Assembly: GCA_903819895.1 (NCBI GenBank)
Contig: CAIJFH010000010.1
Location: forward strand, 1 to 37,926
Origin: Candidatus Adlerbacteria bacterium
Lineage (GTDB): Bacteria; Patescibacteriota; Minisyncoccia; Phycocordibacterales; SBAW01
Reading direction: 5' to 3'
DNA length: 37,926 bases
The translations under genes were made by a program, and so were the position numbers. The notes beneath the pieces were generated by a model. It saw nothing but the letters and a program-made list of their open reading frames with translations, searched no databases and was not told the origin of the DNA. Below, in pieces: positions 8,849-15,983 of this stretch (positions within the stretch are counted from its first letter, which is position 1; each line of letters starts with the position of its first letter).

Positions 8849-9966
8849 AGCTGCGCGTTGATATGAGAAATAATATGCTCTGCTCGGATGTCCCACGAAT
8901 ACTGCTGTACCTCTTGCAGAGCGTTTGCTGCGCGTACTGCTGCATCGGCTGGATGCGCGAGCACGTGGCGGATTGCTGCCGCGTACGCATCGGGAGTCGC
9001 CTCACAGAGGAACGCGTTTTGCTCGGACAGCACATCGCGAAAGCAGGGCAGATCTGCAGCCACAATGGGCACACCCGACGCCATGTAGGTAAACAACTTG
9101 AGCGGCGACGTGTACCGCTGTGCGATTGCCGACTGCGGATCACCCGTCAGGACTAGTATATCAGCTGCTGCCTGATTATCCGACAGCTCGCGGTAGGGGC
9201 GGTAGCCAACAAAATGCACCTGCGGATGTGCCTGTGTGGCCACGGCCACTTGTGCTGGCTCGCCACCAATAACAGCAGCGCAGACCTCGGGCAGTTGCGT
9301 CGCTGCGTCGTACAAAATGTCGACTCCTTTCCATCCGTCGATGCGGCCAATGTAGAGCGCGACCGGGCGCGTCAGTGGCAACCCAAGCCGCGTGCGTGCC
9401 ACTTCTTTTGGCTCGGGTGATGCAAAGTCGCGCAACTCGACACCATCGGGCGCGTAGCACACCTGCGTCGGCTTGATGCGCCACAGCGTTGGTATCTCGC
9501 TCACAAAAAATTTGGTGACCGCAACCACCGCAGCACAGCGCGCGACCGCCGCACGATACCGAGCAAGATTTTTTGGCTTGATATGCGCCTCCCACACCAG
9601 TGCAAAGCGCTTTGGTAAGAGCGGCGCGAGAAACAACAGCATCTCGCCACGCGTGTAGACAATCGCTCGACCCTTCTCGCGCCACAACCGCCATCGTGCC
9701 GACAACGCAAACGTGATTGTCTGGAGTGCAAACGCACCCGGGATAGATAAAGGCAGCGCAATGCTCGGGAGATACTCGACCGAGAATGTCTGCGGCACCG
9801 CGTATGCAGTAAAGAGATCTTCTTTCTCGACAGTAGCGCGACGCGGCAACAGGAGCGTCACCGGGACACCCACGCCTGCAAACGCGGCGCACATCTTAGC
9901 AATCTGCAACCCGTGCGCTTTGTCGGTTGGCATCCGCGCATTGACCACGTAGTACATCCGCTGCAT
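8845..9966 (-). CDS. glycosyltransferase family 4 (GT4), first gene of operon
   Basis: A GT4 enzyme of 373 residues, MQRMYYVVNARMPTDKAHG at the N-terminus, with ALYIGRIDGWKGVDILYDAA and the nucleotide-sugar region YTSPLKLFTYMASGVPIVAADLP. The SPLKLFTYMASG form in place of EGFG-x4-E is typical of a GT4 subgroup in capsule and exopolysaccharide loci. It is the first gene of the leftward operon that ends at 2851. The start at 9966 is supported by a TACAGT box exactly 6 nt upstream, predicting a leaderless mRNA; the next ATG is at 9957. It diverges from the fusion gene at 10108, with a palindromic repeat between them. Confidence 0.85.
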   Translation of the reverse strand: MQRMYYVVNARMPTDKAHGLQIAKMCAAFAGVGVPVTLLLPRRATVEKEDLFTAYAVPQTFSVEYLPSIALPLSIPGAFALQTITFALSARWRLWREKGRAIVYTRGEMLLFLAPLLPKRFALVWEAHIKPKNLARYRAAVARCAAVVAVTKFFVSEIPTLWRIKPTQVCYAPDGVELRDFASPEPKEVARTRLGLPLTRPVALYIGRIDGWKGVDILYDAATQLPEVCAAVIGGEPAQVAVATQAHPQVHFVGYRPYRELSDNQAAADILVLTGDPQSAIAQRYTSPLKLFTYMASGVPIVAADLPCFRDVLSEQNAFLCEATPDAYAAAIRHVLAHPADAAVRAANALQEVQQYSWDIRAEHIISHINAQL

Positions 9967-9972
9967 ATCGGT

Positions 9973-9978
9973 ACTGTA
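9973..9978 (-). promoter_or_regulatory. -10 box for the first glycan operon, leaderless
   Basis: TACAGT on the - strand, then ACCGAT (6 nt), then ATG at 9966. The spacing puts +1 at the start codon. No good -35 is seen. Confidence 0.5.
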
Positions 9979-10020
9979 CTACAACTTTTACTCGGCGGCA
10001 GTGGTTACCCGACTCTACCC

Positions 10021-10045
10021 AACACCAAGGACTGTCCTTGGTACG
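10021..10045. repeat. 25-bp palindromic repeat, copy 1 (REP-like)
   Basis: The core ACCAAGGACTGTCCTTGGT is a perfect 9-bp inverted repeat around one central base. The full 25 bp is identical to 12103-12127. The two copies bracket the fusion gene and its promoter. Similar GGAC/GTCC palindromes elsewhere are known substrates of RAYT-type single-strand transposases; no such transposase gene is in the window. Confidence 0.8.
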
Positions 10046-10051
10046 CACGCA

Positions 10052-10080
10052 TTGTTCGAGACGTACGTTTCTGCTACAAT
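10052..10080 (+). promoter_or_regulatory. promoter of the cyclohydrolase fusion gene
   Basis: TTGTTC (10052-10057), a 17-bp spacer and TACAAT (10075-10080) preceded by TGC, an extended -10. Start is expected near 10087, giving a leader of about 20 nt that ends GCGCACC before the ATG, with no Shine-Dalgarno match. This is the best two-box promoter in the window. Confidence 0.65.
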
Positions 10081-10107
10081 AGGAATAAGAAAAAGCAATA
10101 GCGCACC

Positions 10108-12096
10108 ATGAAACACCCCCACGTCGAGACACCGATGGAGACCACGTTTGGGAGGTTTATCATGCGCGTCTACGCGGACTCATTTGGCAAAGAGACACTA
10201 GTACTGCGGACAAACGTACTCGACCCATCCAAGCCCGTCCTTGTCCGTATACACAGCGAGTGCCTCACGGGCGACACGTTCGGCAGCTTGTGGTGCGACT
10301 GTGGCGAACAGCTACATCAAGCAATGAAGCTCATTGCAAAGAGCGGCAACGGCGTACTCGTGTACTTGCGACAAGAAGGGCGTGGCATCGGGTTGTTTGA
10401 AAAAACGCGCAGCTATGAACTACAGCGGCAAGGGTTTGATACATTCGAAGCAAATGTCATGTTGGGACATCGCCCCGACGAGCGCACCTACGAGTGGGCA
10501 AAAATAGCACTCGCCGACCTTGGTGTTGATACGATACAGCTCCTCACTAACAACCCATCGAAAGTGTCCGAGGTCGCCAAGCTTGGCATCACGGTCATTG
10601 AGCGTGTCCCAATTATCATCAACAGCAACGAGTACAACAAACCGTATTTCGACGCAAAGCGCGACAAGTTTAAACATTTCTTTAACAACGAAGTCAGCTA
10701 CTACTTCTACCAATTCCATGCCGACACCGTCGAGCAGGTGCAGCACATTGGCGAATACTTACAGAACAAGAAACGTGACCCACTGCTCAAGATTTGTGTT
10801 GGTGTTGCCGCAAACCATGAGACACTCGCCGATGCGGCAGCGATTGAAAAGATACGAGCAATCTTCGAGACCTGCGGATTCTACGAAGGATTTGTGCCAA
10901 TCCTGCATTTCTCTTTTGCTACGTCGCCAAACCCGACAGAGGATGTGCAAACTATCCACAATGTGATGCCATTTGTTACATATCTTCAGACAAACGATGT
11001 CACGCCAAAGGATACCAAGACCATTACCGCTGCCTGTGAGACATTTCTCGCCGACATACCGCTGTGGGATGAAAACTTTTCGCTCGTACACAGCAAAGAG
11101 TTTCGTGACACCATCACCAACAACAAGGCGTTCGTCTTGCTCGACAACAGCAAAGGCACTGGGTTGCGTGAGTCCAAAGAAAGTTTGATGCAAAAGATAG
11201 ATACGTTGCTTGGCTACGGCATGAACGACATTGCCATTTTTGGCGGCTTCGGACCAGACGACCTCGACACCTACTTTGAACTCCGGCGGCACTATCGCAT
11301 CAACTTCTCTATCGACGCAGAGACAAAACTTAAGACCGATGGGACACTCGATATCGAAAAAACCAAAACCTACTTGCAGCAACTGCTACGCTTTGACGAC
11401 CCAAAGGAGGCGGGCGTCGAGCAATCGCGGACATTTCTGCAACAACACAAGGCAGATGACTGGGCGTCAGTAGCTATCGACAGTCGTGAGTTTTTGGTAC
11501 ACCCTGCGGTGTTCAACCCTGGGCACTTCCCGTCGACGCGATGGTTTGCAGAGTTTGTGCGCAAGTATGTAAAAGATCAAAAGGACTTTTGTGAGATTGG
11601 TTGCGGTGCGGGCGTAATTAGTTGCTTGGTCGCGCTCGCCAACCCCGATATACATATCACTGCAACCGACATCAATCCGTTTGCAAGCGAGACAACACGA
11701 CAAAATGCCGAGCGACTCGGACTGAGTGATCGTGTCGACGTATTCAATGGTGATGTACTCGACGCGGTGCCACAAGACAAAAAGTTTGACACTATCTTTT
11801 GGTCGCTGCCGTTTGGATTCCTCGACCCGGGCGCAAAGATCGACCTGCGCGATACGCAGCTGTTTGACCCCGGCTACCGCGCAACACGTAAGTTTCTCGC
11901 CAGTGCAAAAAAGTATCTCCAACCAAATGGGCATATTCTCATCGGCTTCTCTGAAGATCTCGGGCATCCCGACCTGCTCGACGCCATCGCACGAGAGGAA
12001 GGTACCCTGTTTGAGAAAGTTGCCGAGAACGTGATGCAAGAAAAAGATGCGGTGTCGTTTGAGATTCTAAAGGGAACGTACCGCACAGAAGTGTAA
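10108..12096 (+). CDS. GTP cyclohydrolase II - TrpF-like isomerase - SAM methyltransferase fusion
   Basis: A 662-residue protein with three domains. Residues about 10-195 are GTP cyclohydrolase II: zinc ligands Cys52, Cys63 and Cys65 in ECLTGDTFGSLWCDCGEQL, Tyr86 plus RQEGRGIGL at 88-96, Asp124/Arg126 and LTNNPSKV at 146-153. This family opens GTP to a diaminopyrimidinone carrying phosphoribosylamine. Residues about 225-430 resemble TrpF (phosphoribosylanthranilate isomerase): KIC with Cys230, LLD with Asp346 (the two catalytic positions), GGFGPDDL at 379-386 and FSIDAETK at 400-407. Residues about 450-662 are a class I methyltransferase: CEIGCGAG at 495-502, ATDINP, NGDV, and SLPF at 566-569 where planar-nitrogen methyltransferases have NPPY. 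The cyclohydrolase call is firm, the middle one moderate. No other riboflavin or tryptophan gene is nearby, so it probably serves a different pathway. Confidence 0.85.
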   Translation: MKHPHVETPMETTFGRFIMRVYADSFGKETLVLRTNVLDPSKPVLVRIHSECLTGDTFGSLWCDCGEQLHQAMKLIAKSGNGVLVYLRQEGRGIGLFEKTRSYELQRQGFDTFEANVMLGHRPDERTYEWAKIALADLGVDTIQLLTNNPSKVSEVAKLGITVIERVPIIINSNEYNKPYFDAKRDKFKHFFNNEVSYYFYQFHADTVEQVQHIGEYLQNKKRDPLLKICVGVAANHETLADAAAIEKIRAIFETCGFYEGFVPILHFSFATSPNPTEDVQTIHNVMPFVTYLQTNDVTPKDTKTITAACETFLADIPLWDENFSLVHSKEFRDTITNNKAFVLLDNSKGTGLRESKESLMQKIDTLLGYGMNDIAIFGGFGPDDLDTYFELRRHYRINFSIDAETKLKTDGTLDIEKTKTYLQQLLRFDDPKEAGVEQSRTFLQQHKADDWASVAIDSREFLVHPAVFNPGHFPSTRWFAEFVRKYVKDQKDFCEIGCGAGVISCLVALANPDIHITATDINPFASETTRQNAERLGLSDRVDVFNGDVLDAVPQDKKFDTIFWSLPFGFLDPGAKIDLRDTQLFDPGYRATRKFLASAKKYLQPNGHILIGFSEDLGHPDLLDAIAREEGTLFEKVAENVMQEKDAVSFEILKGTYRTEV

Positions 12097-12102
12097 CTAC
12101 AG

Positions 12103-12127
12103 AACACCAAGGACTGTCCTTGGTACG
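12103..12127. repeat. 25-bp palindromic repeat, copy 2 (REP-like)
   Basis: Identical over 25 bp to 10021-10045. It starts 6 nt after the stop codon of the fusion gene, and the toxin gene ends 17 nt further on. There is no T-tract, so it is not a standard intrinsic terminator on either strand. Confidence 0.8.
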
Positions 12128-12144
12128 AAGGACGGACCTCCGTA

Positions 12145-12429
12145 TTACTGCAAGCGTCGCTTGAGTTGGCGATACACCACCGAGCGATGGAGAATGGCGA
12201 TTATGAAAATGGTTATGCCACTGATACGAAAGACGGCGCGATAATCACCGACGCGCAACTTGCGATACCCTTTGAGCGAGCGGCGCAGGGGCTTGCCATA
12301 CACATCCGGGTGCGTCATGAGTTTTTCCTCAATCGCGGTGAGTATCGCATCTCGCCACGCTGAAGTAAGCGCGGGAATATCCTCCGCAACGACCAGGTTG
12401 TGATAGACAACGGTAAATGCTAGCGCCAT
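12145..12429 (-). CDS. RelE/ParE family toxin of a type II toxin-antitoxin pair
   Basis: A 94-residue basic protein with the RelE/ParE layout: an N-terminal helical hairpin (AWRDAILTAIEEKLMTHP), then KPLRRSLKGYRKLRVGDYRA, VFRISG and a final strand IFIIAILHRSVVYRQL. The KGYRKLRVGDYRAVFRI block is diagnostic. RelE members cleave mRNA on the ribosome and ParE members poison gyrase; the sequence does not settle which. Its ATG lies inside the antitoxin gene with a 10-nt overlap, so the two are coupled. The pair lies between the palindromic repeat at 12103 and an orphan gene, an accessory-looking place. Confidence 0.85.
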   Translation of the reverse strand: MALAFTVVYHNLVVAEDIPALTSAWRDAILTAIEEKLMTHPDVYGKPLRRSLKGYRKLRVGDYRAVFRISGITIFIIAILHRSVVYRQLKRRLQ

Positions 12430-12644
12430 GCGGATGCGTGTGACACAAACACTGTACTCTTTACACTCTCTCGCTTGCGAGCAATCTCGTTGAGTACTTG
12501 ATCTTCCTCTAACTCCAGAGCAAGGCGCAGCAGATGCTCCGCCTTAGTCGCCTGCGGTACTTGGTCGCGCTTTGCAAGCCGCCCAAGCGCCACGTCGATA
12601 TCCTTCGAGATACTAATATTGATGCGTTTCTTGCTGGTTGCCAT
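12420..12644 (-). CDS. ribbon-helix-helix antitoxin of the RelE/ParE pair
   Basis: A 74-residue protein. Residues 5-15 (KKRINISISKD) form the DNA-binding beta strand of a ribbon-helix-helix fold, followed by two helices (VALGRLAKRDQ and TKAEHLLRLALELEED). The C-terminal tail (NEIARKRESVKS onward) would bind and neutralise the toxin. Antitoxins of this family also repress their own promoter. The ATG at 12644 is chosen because the upstream open frame runs through the terminator hairpin at 12693-12720, and because TGATACACT lies 8 nt upstream with a TTGTAC -35 at 18 bp. Confidence 0.85.
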   Translation of the reverse strand: MATSKKRINISISKDIDVALGRLAKRDQVPQATKAEHLLRLALELEEDQVLNEIARKRESVKSTVFVSHASAWR

Positions 12645-12652
12645 ATATATGT

Positions 12653-12682
12653 AGTGTATCAGAAGTGTGACAGTGTGTACAA
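12653..12682 (-). promoter_or_regulatory. promoter of the toxin-antitoxin operon
   Basis: On the - strand: TTGTAC (12677-12682), an 18-bp spacer and TACACT (12653-12658) preceded by TGA. The ATG follows after 8 nt, so the leader would be only 1-2 nt. The -35 abuts the T-tract of the upstream terminator. Confidence 0.5.
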
Positions 12683-12683
12683 C

Positions 12684-12720
12684 AAAAAAAAAGACCGCTC
12701 TGTTGCCAGCAGAAGCGGTC
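12684..12720 (-). terminator. intrinsic terminator of the orphan gene
   Basis: Read on the - strand: GACCGCT, a 14-nt loop region, AGCGGTC, then nine T. It lies 25 nt after the stop at 12745, which supports that gene being real and on the - strand. Confidence 0.85.
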
Positions 12721-12744
12721 AAGTGTGGCTCGTACCCATCCCAC

Positions 12745-13128
12745 TTACGCCGGGTATATCCCCGTACGTATCGGTAGTGTTGTCCGGACAACCTCCCGAA
12801 CAACAACGGTCGACGCAAAGGGGTCGACTCGCCCCAGAAGTTCGGCAAGCTCAGCATTGAGCTCCCCGTCCTCCCAACGACGAACCAGTCGCCCTCGCTC
12901 AAAGGCAAGTTCATCCTCAACCACATAACGACGGTAAAGGAGAGGCGCCCTGTCGACTCTGACCACCAGTCGGTCAGTCCCGAACGGTACTGGCTTAAAG
13001 TGGGATTGGTAGACAATGGTTATCTGCACGGGCTGTACTCCGTCTGCCTCATGCACCTCATTGCGCAGAGGCGTGGATGGTCGTGCAACACCCAGCACAT
13101 TGCTGTCGTTACCCCGTGCCAGCACCAT
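12745..13128 (-). CDS. hypothetical protein, no recognised family
   Basis: I do not recognise this protein (127 residues from ATG 13128). It looks soluble and highly charged, with beta-rich runs such as VQPVQITIVYQ and DRLVVRVDRAPLLYRRYVV, and a helical stretch ELAFERGRLVRRWEDGELNAELAELLG. The clean intrinsic terminator just downstream argues that it is transcribed and coding. The reading frame continues upstream; a TTG at 13167 would add 13 residues (LSVLLNLLQLPPD) that look like real protein, and TATACG on the - strand (13198-13203) would serve it as a -10. It is divergent from the GT-C membrane enzyme at 13221. Confidence 0.55.
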   Translation of the reverse strand: MVLARGNDSNVLGVARPSTPLRNEVHEADGVQPVQITIVYQSHFKPVPFGTDRLVVRVDRAPLLYRRYVVEDELAFERGRLVRRWEDGELNAELAELLGRVDPFASTVVVREVVRTTLPIRTGIYPA

Positions 13129-13197
13129 GTCCGGCGGCAACTGTAGCAGATTTAGCAAGACGGACAATAGTTGCTCTACCCAACCATGAACGAGTAG

Positions 13198-13205
13198 CGT
13201 ATACT
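13198..13205. promoter_or_regulatory. divergent -10 boxes sharing one site
   Basis: The 8 bp CGTATACT read as TATACT on the + strand (13200-13205, 15 nt before ATG 13221) and as TATACG on the - strand (13198-13203), facing the orphan gene. A single near-palindromic site may thus serve both divergent transcripts. Confidence 0.35.
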
Positions 13206-13220
13206 GCCGGAAACGTACGT

Positions 13221-14885
13221 ATGGAACGATTTTTTCGGCTCGGTGCGCGGTTGCGCGACTCATACCAGCAAGACCCGTGGCTGTGGTGGATTATCTGCGG
13301 CGCGTTCCTGCTGCGCATTGTTGGCATCTGCTACGGCCTGCCGCTCACCGTGGTTGCTGACGAACCACCGTTTGTCTTGGGCGCATTGCAGATGCTTCAG
13401 CTGCACACCCTTATCCCCGCATTCCACCTAGCGGTGTTTAAAAAAATTCTCTACTACCCGCCCTACCTCTCCTACCTCTACCTCATCCCTTTCACGATTA
13501 TCATCGGCGGCGCAGCGCTCCTGTGGCATGTCCCGACAGCGCTCCTTGAGGCACGCTTGCTTGCCGATTTGTCGCCATTCTTTTTGGTGGCGCGCGTGGG
13601 GAGTGTCCTCTTGGGCACCCTGTCGGTATATTTTGTGTATCGCATCGCACAATCACTCTTTACATCGCGCACTGCGGCGGCAGCGAGCGCATTTCTTTTG
13701 GCAACCAGCGTCCTCCACGAAAGTTTGTCGATGGTGGGGCGACACTGGATGCCAGTGTCATTCTTCTTTCTGTTGGTGTTCTACCTCATGACCCGCGAGT
13801 GGCTGCCGCGCAATCGACGCATCTTGTACTCGTGCACAGCGGTTGGCGCAGGCGTTGGCATCTCGACCATTGTAATTTTTGCAACGCTGCCGATACTGTT
13901 TTGGTTTGTGTTCGAGAGCGATTGGCGGCTGCGCGACCTGGTGCGCGACCGTTTGGTGTGGGCAGGCGCGATCACACTTGCCGTGCTGGCGCCACTCCCC
14001 ACACTGCTCTACCCCAACAGCAACAACTATCTCTTTGGCGCGCTCTTTCTCAGCGGCAAAACAATGGTCGCTGTGCTCCTGAGCCCTCTGGCTGCGCTGG
14101 CGACCCAAGCAAGTATCGAGCCGGTACTGATTGGCTTGTTTGGTATTGGGCTCGCGCTGTTGTGGCGCGACCAGCGTCGGCACGCATTCTTTCTTGGTGG
14201 ATTTTTTCTCACCTACGTTGTGCTCTTTTATTTTCTCACGCACATTCAGCCACGCTTTGTGCTGCCGCTCGTGCCTATCTATGCGCTGGCAGGTGGCTAC
14301 GCCGTGAGTGTTTTTGCGCGACAAAAGTTGGGGCTCTGGGTCGCGATACTGCTCCTGTGTCTACCACTCGCGATATCGCTGCGCGTTGCAACACTTGCGG
14401 TCGAGAACGACACACGGGCACAAGCACGCACCTGGCTGCTCCACACGCTCACCCCCACCGACAAAGTGATTGTCTATGCTCGTCTCACTCGGCTCCCCAC
14501 AACACCCTCCGCAGTCGCCGAGTTGCGCGCACTCGACCCCGGCGCGGTGCGCCAGGTTGACTCGGCAGACAGCACGCTTGGACGCACCTCACCATACGCA
14601 CTCAACCTGCATGCATTTTCCAACGATGCGTTTTTTGCAACGCTCCCCGCCTATGCGGCAACACACCACTACACCTACCTGCTGTATGAGCCAGGTATCG
14701 AGATGACACCCGCACAGCGTGCCGGGTTTGCCACACTCATCAAAACCGCGACCCCAGTGGCGACATGGCAGGGGTTTGGCAGCGCGTTCTCGATTGCCGA
14801 CAGCAACTTCCGCGTGCCGCTGAGCGACCTACTTTCGCACGCTGCACTTGGGCCTACCGTTGTGGTGTATCACTTGGCGCAGTAG
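13221..14885 (+). CDS. GT-C fold membrane glycosyltransferase (GT39/ArnT-like)
   Basis: A 554-residue membrane protein with about ten hydrophobic segments. Right after the first membrane helix it has LPLTVVADEPPFVLG; the Asp47-Glu48 pair in the first outer loop is the catalytic motif position of GT39 (PMT) and related GT-C enzymes, which use polyprenyl-phosphate sugars on the outer face of the membrane. Two GT-C-like loop regions and a short soluble C-terminal domain follow (about 420-554). I start at ATG 13221; the open frame to 13077 would overlap the divergent orphan gene and its promoter. Its 3' end overlaps the convergent exostosin-like gene by 32 nt. The acceptor, protein or glycan, is unknown. 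Confidence 0.75.
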   Translation: MERFFRLGARLRDSYQQDPWLWWIICGAFLLRIVGICYGLPLTVVADEPPFVLGALQMLQLHTLIPAFHLAVFKKILYYPPYLSYLYLIPFTIIIGGAALLWHVPTALLEARLLADLSPFFLVARVGSVLLGTLSVYFVYRIAQSLFTSRTAAAASAFLLATSVLHESLSMVGRHWMPVSFFFLLVFYLMTREWLPRNRRILYSCTAVGAGVGISTIVIFATLPILFWFVFESDWRLRDLVRDRLVWAGAITLAVLAPLPTLLYPNSNNYLFGALFLSGKTMVAVLLSPLAALATQASIEPVLIGLFGIGLALLWRDQRRHAFFLGGFFLTYVVLFYFLTHIQPRFVLPLVPIYALAGGYAVSVFARQKLGLWVAILLLCLPLAISLRVATLAVENDTRAQARTWLLHTLTPTDKVIVYARLTRLPTTPSAVAELRALDPGAVRQVDSADSTLGRTSPYALNLHAFSNDAFFATLPAYAATHHYTYLLYEPGIEMTPAQRAGFATLIKTATPVATWQGFGSAFSIADSNFRVPLSDLLSHAALGPTVVVYHLAQ

Positions 14886-15960
14886 CAGGTAGACGCTCGG
14901 CGATTGCACGCATCAGATGTCGCGTGATTGCCTCGACACAAAAGTACTGCTCAAACGCCGCGCGCGCGGCGCGTTGCATCTCTACAAACTGCTCGTCGGT
15001 GAGCGACGCATGGAACGCCGCGATGCGCTCCGGCAACTGGTTGACGTCTCGCATATCGACCCGCAACGAAAACGTTGCGTAATCCAACGCATCAGAAAAA
15101 GGAAAGTTGCGCTCAGTATCCACAATCACCGGGATGCGCCCGAGCGACGTAATTTCAAAAAGGCGAATGGATGCGTTTGCATCACCTCGCACATCGAGGC
15201 AATAGTCACTCCCCAACAAGTTGTCGACAAACTCGCGACGTAGTTGCTCGGGCGACGCATCCGCTGTGCCGGTGTGCCCCGAGTATCCACGACGACGCAC
15301 GATGTTTGCTTTGACAATTGGTGAGTGCTCCAGCGCTGCAATGGCCGCCGCACGAAAAAAGACGCCTTTCTTTTTTGCGTGGTAACGATAATCAAAAACG
15401 CTGCGCAATCGATCAGGAATTTCTTTGACGAACGCGCGCACCGTTTGCATCATGGACAATGCGCCCCAGCCCGCAAACCCCACAGTCGGGATATCGCCAG
15501 CGCTCTTGTGGCGCGGCGACCATACCCCACCCGCGTAGCGCTCGAGCAAATCATCCGCATAGAGCGGGATGTGGATCTCGTTGTCTTTTTTCTCAAACCG
15601 ATAGCCACCGTAGCGCAACACCAGCGTGTTTGGTAGGTCGACCGAGCACTCGATGTCGCCCGTGCCATCGATGAGCAAGGGCAGATGCAACTGCTCGGCA
15701 ACAACTGCACACGTGGTGAGTAGATCGGGAAACTGGAGCAGCGTTAGTCGATGTCCATAGGGCAAGAGCACCATGTCTGCATGCTCTGGATTATCGGTGA
15801 TGCGGTAGTAGCGTGTATCAAACGAATACTGATCAAACAGTGTTTTATAAAACGGCGTGTTGCTACTCTGCGCATTGCCCCAAAAGGGGTACAGGAGCGG
15901 GATATGTTGGCCCACACGCCGCCATGCCGGGTCGACAAAAAAAGTAAGGTGCGGTTCCAC
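14854..15960 (-). CDS. exostosin-family (GT47-like) glycosyltransferase
   Basis: A 368-residue protein with the exostosin C-terminal signature: LLGSDYCLDVRGDANASIRL, FEITSLGRIPVIVDTERNFPFSD and the basic region that follows. Bacterial exostosin-like proteins are inverting GT-B glycosyltransferases in surface polysaccharide loci. The N-terminal half (HIPLLYPFWGNAQSS, ADMVLLPYGHRLTLL) also fits this family. The start is a GTG at 15960, 23 nt after the stop of the GT4 gene upstream. No transmembrane helix is seen. It is the last gene of the operon that begins at 19184 and overlaps the convergent GT-C gene by 32 nt at its 3' end. Confidence 0.75.
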   Translation of the reverse strand: MEPHLTFFVDPAWRRVGQHIPLLYPFWGNAQSSNTPFYKTLFDQYSFDTRYYRITDNPEHADMVLLPYGHRLTLLQFPDLLTTCAVVAEQLHLPLLIDGTGDIECSVDLPNTLVLRYGGYRFEKKDNEIHIPLYADDLLERYAGGVWSPRHKSAGDIPTVGFAGWGALSMMQTVRAFVKEIPDRLRSVFDYRYHAKKKGVFFRAAAIAALEHSPIVKANIVRRRGYSGHTGTADASPEQLRREFVDNLLGSDYCLDVRGDANASIRLFEITSLGRIPVIVDTERNFPFSDALDYATFSLRVDMRDVNQLPERIAAFHASLTDEQFVEMQRAARAAFEQYFCVEAITRHLMRAIAERLPATAPSDTPQR

Positions 15961-15983
15961 AACAACTCAACGATACCAATCTT

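Noticed and set aside
10108-12096. Reading the fusion gene as an ordinary riboflavin gene (ribA)
   Set aside because: There is no ribB, ribD, ribE or ribH nearby and the isomerase and methyltransferase domains are not part of that pathway.
12103-12127. The palindrome after the fusion gene as its terminator
   Set aside because: Neither strand has a T-tract after the hairpin and the same 25 bp occurs upstream of the gene, so it behaves as a repeat.
13077-13220. An N-terminal extension of the GT-C enzyme
   Set aside because: The 48 extra residues are unlike the family and would cover the divergent orphan gene and the TATACT box at 13200.
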